DNA of 64,000 nt from Spodoptera frugiperda (Eukaryota; Arthropoda; Insecta; Lepidoptera; Noctuidae). Made by a program: the position numbers and the translations under genes. Where the stretch lies: assembly GCF_023101765.2 (NCBI RefSeq), contig NC_064230.1, positions 1,178,001 to 1,242,000 on the forward strand, in the 5' to 3' direction. Numbering within the stretch: the stretch's first letter is position 1; every line of letters starts with the position of its first letter. Below, in pieces: positions 57,101 through 64,000 of the stretch. Under the pieces are notes generated by a model. It was not told the origin of the DNA and made no database searches. It saw only the letters and a list, made by a program, of their open reading frames with translations.

Positions 57101-60100
57101 GATGACTGTTGATGAAGCGAAAGAGGTGTGTAAGATTCGTAGCAATTGGCGTTCCATTGTCTCTGCCTACCTCCTTGGGAGACAGGCGTGAGGGTATGTA
57201 TCTGGTTATCAGAGGCCCAATTTCCCAATCTTCCCAATCACCGATTCCACATTCAACAATAACCCTTAAATTCCTAACCCCCAAAAGACACCCGCACTTG
57301 TAACGCCTCTGGTGTTTCTTATGTACATAGACGGCGGCAATTGCTTTCTATCAAGTGACTCGTCTGCTCGTTTACCGGCTTATATTTTGAAAAAAAGATC
57401 GTGTTAACTACAATATAATTTATATAATTTAACTAACGACCCGCCCCAGCTTCACATGGGTGCAATGGTGATATATTACGCATTTATTATACGTATAAAC
57501 CTTCCTCTTGAATCACCTATAAAAAAACCGCATCAAAATCCGTTGCGTAGTTATAAAGACATAAACATACAAAGGGGCATAGGGACAGAGAAAGCGGCTT
57601 TGTTTTATACTATGTAGTGATATTATGTAGACTAGTAGTCGCCTAGTGGTCGAAATTCGACCATATACGATTTAATTTACAATACCACTTAACATACGTT
57701 CAAGGATAATTTTTATTTAACGAATTGCTATTAGTTTTGTAAAATTTTACTATATTCCGGCGCATCATGAATAGGAAAATTCTATTCATATGAGACGTGA
57801 GAATATCATCGCAATATCTGTCGATTTTGACGTTTTGTCAAATACGATCAGATACTATGCATGGTAGTGTGTGTAATGTTTTATTTATTGATTTAAAGTA
57901 CATACTTAATAAGCATCATTTTTGAAAAATATTGGCGTTCTTTACTTCTCCTACACATAAACTATGAGTGTACCAAATTTTATGTTTATACGTCCGCGCA
58001 ATTTTCGTAAAAAGCAGTCCAAAGTTTTTGCATCACGTATTAATATATAGATTTAAGCGTACAAAGGGACATAGGGACAGAGAAAGCGACTTTGTTTTAT
58101 ACTATGTAGTGATATTATATAGATAATTTCAATTTGAAAGTTCTAGTCTCCTTACTTTCAGCGCATGCTGTCGCCAAGTTCCTGAATTGGTTGAACAATG
58201 TCAGTGGATCTCGGTTGGAAGACTATCATATTATTGGCCATGGACTCGGGGCCCATCAGGCTGGTATAGCTGGAAGGATACTGGGCGGATGGGTTGGGTA
58301 TATTACTGGTATGGCTTTTACTTATTTTTAAGGGGGGGGGAAAATCATCCAATGCCTTCTCCCGCCACTACACACTACTGTATTTTGGCTAGAACGAGTC
58401 TGGTGGCCGTTTTCACAATCGGCTATTTTGTTTTTGTTGGGGGAACATCATCCAATGACTTCTCCCGTCTTGTGAGAGACAGGGAAATGTCACTCTTACT
58501 GAAAAAAAACCACCCCGTTCCTACTTTACTCCCGGAGTTCCAGAGCCGGAGCCACAGCTCCGGATCAACCCACGATTTTAACGTAACGTCTCAATTTATA
58601 ATCATCGAAAACGAACTGTAAGAAGCCATCTTACGACACACTTTTCATCATTTGTATTATAAGACCAATGTAATAGGGGGTGAGCCTATTGCCATATACT
58701 GGACACAATTCCAGACTCCGTGCTACTACTGAGAAATTTTTGCAATTCCGAAAAAAGCCTAGTAAAACTTTACCTGAAATGAGAATCGACTCTGTTATTT
58801 CTAATCCTTGATATTTAATTTAATCGAATTATAATAAAAAAGTAAACTAAAAACCCCTTAAAAACCCCTTCAAAACCCTTACAGCTTTAGACCCAGCATT
58901 CCCAGGCTGGGTTACAAACGAAGACAGGTTCAAACCTACTGATGGGATGTATACTGAAGCTATACACACCAATGCTGGAGTACTTGGCTACCTGAGCCCT
59001 GTGGCTGATGCAGATTTCTACCCGAATGGGGGGATTGATATGCCAGGGTGTTATAGCCAGGAGTGTGATCATAATAGGTAAGATGTTTCTAGTTTTAAGT
59101 ACAGTACTCTCAACGGATCTTGGCAGGTCTGAACTACGTGCAGAAGGCTGCGCAATAAGTGTAAAGGGTCAATTGTATTTAGAAATGGTCAATCTCTAGC
59201 CTAGATCGTCGCCCCCCGCACCTCGCCTCATACCACCATTTGGTTCTAAAAAAGACTTATTGCACAGCCTTCTGCACGTTGTTCAGACCTGCCAAGATCC
59301 GTTGAGAGTACTGTACAACTTATTACTTGAACAGGTTTAAGAGACTATTGCCCGAATACTGATATGCTACTCAATTTTAAGTTGTACTTAAATATCGTGC
59401 TATCTTTTTATTGTAACTTTCGTGAGACATACTAAATTAATTATTATGTTATCGGCATCACGTACACACGACGCGACACCAGTAACAGCGCGACAATCGC
59501 CGCGTCGTGTGTCGCGGAATGCTGCTCATGAATATGAGCCTCTAGCATGGCTTGAAACTAGTCGAGTTCCTCGTCAAAATATTACGTGAGTAAGCCGATA
59601 ACATTAATCGTGCTATCTCTGTCTTTTATAAAGAATCGATAGGAACAGAACTAGTTTTGAGAGCGTCTTCAAATTTGACTAGCGTTTGCGTATTCGGACA
59701 TTTATATTTGTTGATTTTCGTCGTCTAATATTAGATACTTTGATGAAAAAGTGTGGGGGAGTCATGCTTCAGCACTGCTGGGCCGGCTCGACCGGAGTGA
59801 TACCACTGCTTCACTAAAACCAACGTGAAAGAACGCTTGCGTTGTGTGAGTGAGGTTACTCGAGGCCCAATTACACCTCTTCCCAATATTCCCTAATCCT
59901 GATTCCCCAACAACCTTTAAATTTCTAACCTTACTTAGGTTAGGTTGAAACTATGTATATCTCATTTTCATAATGTCTTCTTTAACCTATTACGATTACT
60001 TACACATTATTTACAACTTAAAAATACCTAAAAAAAGGAATAAAAACTAACTTAAAACTAAAATAAAGAAAAAAATAAAATAAAAATTCTCGTTAGGCGT

Positions 60101-61437
60101 CGAAGTACTCGTCCGCATCGCTGTCACTGGGGAACGTTCCCAGAAGACTGGCCGCATTGCCACGTTGAATGGCAATGCTTATCTTCTGACCGAAGAAATT
60201 TCTTCATTTTTTTATTGTTAAATGGGCCGACGTTTGGCCGCTATCTCACCTGATGGTAAGTGATGATGTGGCCTACGATGGAGCACGTCTGCCCATAAGC
60301 AACCTATTCACTCGGGCTTTGAAGACACCCAGGTTATACCCATCAGGAAACACAGACTCCGGCAAGGAGTTCCACTCCCTAGCAGTTCGCACAAGGAAGC
60401 TTGAAGCGAAGCGCTTCGTGCGTGTGGGTGGGATATCCACCATGAATCGGTGACGCCTCGCCTTCACTCTTACTTAATGTAATTCTCTCCTGCAGATCCT
60501 ACCACTACCTAGCAGAGTCCATTATAAGCGGTGGGTTCATCGGCAGTCGATGTTACACGCACGGGTCGGCCATGTCAGGGCACTGCTTCCTAGGAGGGAA
60601 GCTCAGGATGGGAGGGATCCACTCCAAACCTGGGTGAGATTTAACACAATTTGATTGCCATATTCCCTGTACTCTTTTCAATACATGTTTTTTTTTATAA
60701 TCTCTCTGATAATATCTTCTGATTTATTTCGTTGCGGGATCCAAGACAGTCATTCATGTCCCTGGGACGTTGGACTTCAGTGTTCCGGTGTTTGCATGGT
60801 TGTATCTACTGTAGATCCTAGTGCACAGGAGTTGCAGCAGTATGGGAGGTTGTAGCAGACTAATTCCATATAAAAAAAACCTCCCTGATACATTATTTAG
60901 ACCACTTTTCTCGTTCTTGAGCTTCCTTCATCTTAATTACTATCCGTTAGTCATATATTTATTACCTATCATCCATCCTTTGTATAGCCTACTAGCGACC
61001 CGCCCCAGCTTCACATGGGTGCAATGGTTATATATTATGCATGTATTATACATATAAACCTTCCTCTTGAATCACTCTATCTATTAAAAAAACCGCATCA
61101 AAATCCGTTGCGTAGTTTTAAAGATTTAAGCATACAAAGGGACATAGGGACAGAGAAAGTGACTTTGTTTTATACTATGTAGTGATATCGTATTATTAAC
61201 TCGATACGGGATATTTACCATGTTTATTTATGTCTATGAGTTTCCGATATTTCAGCACTGTTGCAAGCGCCATGATTACGGATGAACTGGAGTAAATATC
61301 CCGTTTCGAGTTCTAATACTAGTGTTAGTGACCATGTCAGTTTAAAAACTTATATAACGTATTATTTTCATGATTACAGACAAACGGGTATCTTCTTCCT
61401 ACGGACAAATGCAAGCCCGCCGTATTCCCGCGACTAA
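54106..61437 (+). CDS. Secreted pancreatic-lipase-like pseudo-enzyme (copy 2), 8 exons
   Basis: Exons: 54106-54154, 54842-55007, 56063-56211, 56739-56840, 58162-58308, 58885-59077, 60496-60633 and 61380-61437; all AG/GT, phases consistent, 333 residues. Exons 3-8 have exactly the same lengths as in the upstream copy (149, 102, 147, 193, 138, 58), so the two arose by tandem duplication. Signal peptide residues 1-17 or so (ILLYFIGLTIGSV). Family landmarks: HLFTRQNP, VVLIHGW, VIAVDWSPGSGTINY, IIGHGLGAH, ITALDPAFPGW, AIHTNAGVLGY, DFYPNGG and CDHNR. The nucleophile Ser is Gly (about 183), while Asp (about 207) and His (about 267) remain. Loss of the Ser should abolish hydrolysis; a binding or storage role, as in lipase-derived insect yolk proteins, is inference. 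The open frame is intact, so it is not a decayed gene. Confidence 0.92.
54305..54475 (-). mobile_element. SINE-3 copy
   Basis: Reversed; cacgggtgcgtttacaaac-type 3' part to ccgcgctaaccgtgcagtc. Intron 1 of the second lipase, paired with an inverted copy at 54615-54818. Confidence 0.8.
54615..54818 (+). mobile_element. SINE-3 copy
   Basis: Forward; tacacggttggcgtggtagc to cgcacccaccacacaagag. It ends 25 bp before exon 2 (54842) of the second lipase. Confidence 0.82.
55110..55245 (+). mobile_element. SINE-2-like fragments, rearranged
   Basis: gtaagcaatcgccgccgcccat and gcctccggtaacc in scrambled order. Confidence 0.55.
55385..55582 (+). mobile_element. LINE-tail repeat (31266 family)
   Basis: ctagtaaacccggcgcactc to ggaaggaaaacctgactta. 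Intron 2 of the second lipase. Confidence 0.65.
55626..55902 (-). mobile_element. SINE-1 copy
   Basis: Reversed full copy from tcgtcacgcctttaatcccc to ccactcggccaacgaggc. Intron 2 of the second lipase. Confidence 0.85.
56578..56702 (+). mobile_element. SINE-3 fragment
   Basis: cgggttcgattcccgcacg to cagaagaaaatcctagtgtg. Intron 3 of the second lipase, 40 bp before exon 4. Confidence 0.65.
56850..57062 (+). mobile_element. Repeat-C copy beside a 5' splice site
   Basis: Starts within 15 bp of the end of exon 4 (56840) of the second lipase. Compare the inverted copy next to exon 5 of the first lipase. Confidence 0.75.
57065..57200 (+). mobile_element. RTE-like LINE 3' fragment
   Basis: gacgagcatgcatgaaaaga and gatgaagcgaaagaggtgtg match 24340-24450. 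Followed by a SINE-2 3' half to 57390. Confidence 0.7.
57430..57640 (+). mobile_element. LINE-tail repeat (ccgccccagcttcacatggg)
   Basis: Intron 4 of the second lipase; repeated in part at 58040-58130 and again at 60980-61195. Confidence 0.65.
58322..58568 (+). mobile_element. Repeat-C copy, broken
   Basis: Two pieces (58322-58362 and 58440-58568) with an unrelated 75-bp insert. It starts 15 bp after exon 5 (58308). Confidence 0.65.
58628..58790 (-). mobile_element. SINE-1 fragment
   Basis: Reversed body, cacttttcatcatttg to gaatcgactctg. Intron 5 of the second lipase. Confidence 0.7.
59098..59325. mobile_element. Hairpin element (FB-5)
   Basis: Left arm agtactctcaacggatcttg and aggtctgaactacgtgcaga is mirrored on the right (caagatccgttgagagtact). 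About 70-bp arms around a centre with cgccccccgcacctcgcctc. It begins about 22 bp after exon 6 (59077) of the second lipase. Confidence 0.85.
59406..59606. mobile_element. Fold-back MITE (FB-1), internally shortened
   Basis: Begins ttttattgtaactttcgtg and ends gtaagccgataacatta. The 12-bp atcgtgctatct flanks both ends (59394-59405 and 59607-59618). Confidence 0.85.
59750..59945 (+). mobile_element. SINE-2 copy, 3' truncated
   Basis: gtgtgggggagtcatgcttc to caacctttaaatttctaacc. Confidence 0.75.
60212..60472 (-). mobile_element. Jockey-like LINE 3' fragment
   Basis: On the minus strand, frame ending near 60275 encodes FLVRTAREWNSLPESVFPDG then GYNLGVFKARVNRLLMGRR and a stop, the C-terminal end of a jockey-clade polymerase. 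It ends about 20 bp before exon 7 (60496) of the second lipase. Confidence 0.82.
60700..60872 (+). mobile_element. Repeat-E copy
   Basis: ataatatcttctgatttatt to gcacaggagttgcagcag. Intron 7 of the second lipase. Confidence 0.7.
60980..61195 (+). mobile_element. LINE-tail repeat (ccgccccagcttcacatggg)
   Basis: Third copy in this gene; ends tatactatgtagtgatatc. Confidence 0.65.
61200..61350. mobile_element. Fold-back MITE (FB-3)
   Basis: cgggatatttaccatgttta and gagtaaatatcccgtttcg arms; the right arm is shorter than in 39010-39180. It ends about 30 bp before the last exon of the second lipase. Confidence 0.75.
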
Positions 61438-61495
61438 CACCGAATCAAATAGCAACCACTGACTATAAAACTATTATTTGTTATTATTTAAGGCA

Positions 61496-62100
61496 AGCGT
61501 CCACAGGCCCGCATCGTACGCATCGCACGCAACGGATTTTAGTTTTATTGTAACTTTCGTGAGACATTCTAAACTAATTATTAATATGTTATCGGCTTAC
61601 TCACGTAACTGTTTGACGAGGAACTCGACTAGTTTCAAGCCATGCTAGAGGCTCATATTCATAGGCAGAGGGCGCGATGGGCGCGAAACTCGAGTCGCCA
61701 GTAGCAGCGCGACAATCGTCGCGTCGTGTGTCGCGGAATGCTGCTCATGAATATGAGCCTCTAGCATGGCTTGAAACTAGTCGAGTTCCTCGTCAAACAT
61801 TTACGTGAGTAAGCCGATAACATAATAATGGATTTTAGTTTGTCTTGTATAGAAACTTATACAACTGCGTCCACTGATCCGCATCGTACGGACCGTATCA
61901 TCGGCAATGCTTACATGCGATGCGTACCGATGACGTCATACGGAATGCTGATGCCAAAAATCCAAGTGAAAGTAGTGGCATCGGTAATCCGATTGCTAAT
62001 ACTCGCGTCGGCAATCCGAACGCTGTCGATACAGTGGACGCAGTCTGAAAAATTAATCCGTTTGATGCGTACGATGCGGGCCTGTGGACGCTTACCTTTC
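61496..62100. mobile_element. MITE-6 copy carrying a nested FB-1 element
   Basis: Ends ggcaagcgtccacaggcccg and cgggcctgtggacgcttacc belong to the element also found at 44893-45190. The interior is interrupted at 61546-61829. It lies in the probable 3' UTR of the second lipase gene. Confidence 0.88.
61546..61829. mobile_element. FB-1 element nested in MITE-6
   Basis: The host sequence ggattttagttt occurs on both sides (61534-61545 and 61830-61841), an apparent 12-bp target duplication. Only the left end carries the outer ttgtaactttcgtgagacat section. Confidence 0.87.
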
Positions 62101-62131
62101 ATGCAACACTTTTATCTAATTTTAAAATATT

Positions 62132-62137
62132 AATAAA
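62132..62137 (+). terminator. First AATAAA downstream of the second lipase
   Basis: The first canonical hexamer after the stop at 61437 lies beyond the nested MITE, about 695 nt away. A variant signal closer to the stop cannot be excluded. Confidence 0.35.
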
Positions 62138-62199
62138 CTGTTTTTGTTGTTTTATGTTTGTTTAATTTATTTGCCAAACTATTTCCTTTACACATACAT

Positions 62200-62410
62200 A
62201 TATCCTCACGCCTATTCCCCATGGGGGTAGGTAGAGACTGTGGTCTAAATTCATCCTTCACTTACTACGTACTAAGGGTTAGGAATTTATGGGTTGTAGG
62301 GGAATCAAACTCGACATCTATGACAAGGATTGGCCGCAAAAAGCTTTAAGCAGAGAGGAGTGGAAGAAGGGTAGGGAGGCCTTTACCCTGCAGTGGGATG
62401 ATCATAGCTG
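62200..62410 (+). mobile_element. LINE 3' remnants (RTE-like)
   Basis: ttccccatgggggtaggtag, then aggattggccgcaaaaagc and ctttaccctgcagtgggatg, a typical end of RTE-type ORFs followed by their UTR. Confidence 0.6.
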
Positions 62411-62838
62411 AAATCTATATCTAGGGGATTTGGAAGATTGTGAAAGAAAGAATTGGACCTCCAATAACCGCACTTACACAACGAAAGCGTTGTTTCACGT
62501 CGGTTTTCTGTAAAGGTACAATTCCGAGACGGGCCGCAGACTGCAAACTGCAAGCGACAACACTTGTTTCTATGAACATCTATGAAATTGATTCCAAGCG
62601 CGGCAACACTGCTGCCTGCAGACGCAACGCGCAGCGTGCGGCCTCGGCGCGCAGCGACCGCAGACTGCAGCGCCAGTCTGTCAGTCATTCTGCTTCCATG
62701 AAGCTACTGAAATAACTGAGGCACGGTTCTGTGCATTGTGCAGCCACGCAGCCGCAGTTGGAATAGCGACCGCAGGCAGCATTGTAACCGCAACCGGTAG
62801 CCACTAGTGTCCGAAGCATGGCTCTCCCACACTTACTT
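62410..62838 (-). mobile_element. SINE-2 copy split by a 290-bp GC-rich insert
   Basis: SINE body to about 62515 (cgtcggttttctgt) and its 5' end at 62808-62838 (gaagcatggctctcccacac). The insert (about 62516-62807) is rich in gcagactgcag/gccgca words and resembles nothing else here. Confidence 0.65.
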
Positions 62839-63011
62839 TATCAATTAAATTATTTATCATTCACCTAACACACAACTGATAATAATTATATCACAATTGT
62901 CATGAGGCATAGATGATGGATGATGGATCAATAATATATCTAATCTTTGGAATAACCGTCCGATTTAACACAATCGACTTATCTGTTTATCGGCCGGTTA
63001 CCGCACAACGT

Positions 63012-63292
63012 AACACAACGTCACGCCTTTTATTCCCCGAAGGAGTAGGCAGAGGTGCTCATTACGGCACGTAATGCCGCTATACAATGTACACCCACTT
63101 TTCACCATTTGTGTTATAAGTCCCATGTAATAGGGGTGAGCCTATTGCCACATACTGGACACAATTCCAGACTCCAATTTTTTCGGAAATGAAAATAAGA
63201 AAAATAAGAAAAAAAAAGCCCAGCAATACTTTGCCTGACCTGGGAATTGAACCCGAGATCGCTTGCGACCACTCGACCAACGAGGCAGTCAG
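63012..63292 (-). mobile_element. SINE-1 copy
   Basis: Reversed, aacgtcacgccttttattcc to cgaccactcgaccaacgagg. Confidence 0.83.
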
Positions 63293-63297
63293 TTACC

Positions 63298-63715
63298 GCA
63301 CTACGTGTCACAGATTGGGTTCCTAGGGTAGATGACTCATTAGTGCGTGGCGGGATGAGCTCCGGCGCGATCTCATGGCGGAATGGCAGCAACGACTGTC
63401 GCAACCGAGGGCTGGGCTCGCTGTCATTGCAGCGGTAAGTCCCCTCTTTGAGGAGTGGCTAGAGAGGCGCCACGGCGTCCTCACCTACCGCCTGACGCAG
63501 GTGCTTACCGGACAGGGGAGTTTCGGTAGGTTCCTGTTTCTGATTGGGCGGGAGGAAACGCCCGGGTGTCATCACTGCGAGGACCGCCCGGAGGACACGG
63601 TAGAGCATACGGTGGCGGTGTGCCCTGCATGGGCTGAGCACCGCCGTGTCCTCAGGGATGTGATCGGCGACGGTGACCAGCTAGGTAGTTCGCAGCATGT
63701 ATAAATAGCGTGCAT
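63298..63715 (+). pseudogene. R1-like LINE, C-terminal ORF2 fragment
   Basis: Frame 63375-63701 encodes the end of a non-LTR retrotransposon polymerase: RLTQVLTGQGSFGRFL, IGREETPGCHHCEDRPE and DTVEHTVAVCPAW. This Cys-Cys-His-Cys knuckle is typical of R1-clade elements. The N-terminal part is missing and the frame ends after gctaggtagttcgcagc, a word shared with Repeat-C, which suggests that Repeat-C derives from the tail of this kind of element. Confidence 0.82.
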
Positions 63716-63896
63716 TTTAAACTGAAAACTCTGGGCCACCACGACCGTGAATTCACATTAGGATTAGCCCAATATTATCAAAGCAAGATTACCTAATTCA
63801 TTTCTCAAAAACTAGATAATTTTATAATTTATGACCCCTTAAGTAGGTGTTAAATAATAATCTAAGTATTTAATAATCGCTTTGTTAAGAGTTAAA

Positions 63897-63975
63897 GCAA
63901 CGTCACGCCTTTTGTCCCCGAAGGGGTAGGCAGAGGTGCACATTACAACACGTAATGCCGCTATACAAACTCTGC
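63897..63975 (-). mobile_element. SINE-1 tail fragment
   Basis: aacgtcacgccttttgtccc to gtaatgccgctatacaaac, then unrelated sequence to the window edge. Confidence 0.7.
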
Positions 63976-64000
63976 TCTTTGTTAAGAGTTCTTCTGTTCA

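Noticed and set aside
62440..62715. 91-residue open frame
   Set aside because: It runs across a SINE and an unrelated insert and has no splice or codon support.

Overview
This window looks like nuclear DNA of a moth or butterfly (Lepidoptera). It has short exons with consensus GT/AG junctions, AT-rich introns, dozens of diverged tRNA-derived SINEs, R1/jockey/RTE-type LINE remnants, fold-back MITEs and pancreatic-lipase-like genes of insect type. No bacterial, viral or organellar feature is visible. The order is inferred from the repeat landscape and gene types; the species cannot be named from the sequence alone.

Layout. Positions 1-39483 hold three consecutive minus-strand genes, each rebuilt here by linking exons whose splice sites and reading phases agree. 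(1) A 14-exon gene (start codon 19188) encodes a secreted protein whose last exon runs into a huge tandem array. About 85 units of 102 or 111 bp cover 1-9062 and continue past the left edge. Each unit encodes a K-P-G/poly-Asp block. In this assembly an in-frame TAA at 6202-6204 interrupts it. (2) An 8-exon gene (31137 to 24581) encodes a 254-residue secreted protein of no recognised family. (3) A 5-exon gene (39483 to 32674) encodes a 1046-residue secreted, very hydrophilic protein with a D/N/K/R/W repeat. The three share strand, a short signal-peptide exon and either low complexity or no recognisable family, so they may be one functional cluster of extracellular structural proteins (silk, saliva, egg coat or similar). 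That is inference.

Positions 42990-61437 hold two plus-strand, tandemly duplicated pancreatic-lipase-family genes of 8 exons each. Exons 3 to 8 have identical lengths in both copies. The first copy keeps the nucleophile motif GHSIGAH but has Glu at the usual catalytic Asp. The second has GHGLGAH (Ser to Gly) but keeps Asp and His. They look like a possibly altered enzyme next to a pseudo-enzyme, the kind of change known from lipase-derived yolk proteins.

The rest is mostly repeats: three abundant SINE-like families, a LINE-derived repeat with a conserved Gly-free GC-rich core, several fold-back or TIR elements (some nested), minisatellites in inverted orientation around the last two exons of gene 2, a (GA)n tract and a TTTGAC-rich intron. 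The right end (61438-64000) holds a nested MITE in the probable 3' UTR of the second lipase, and an R1-like LINE fragment.
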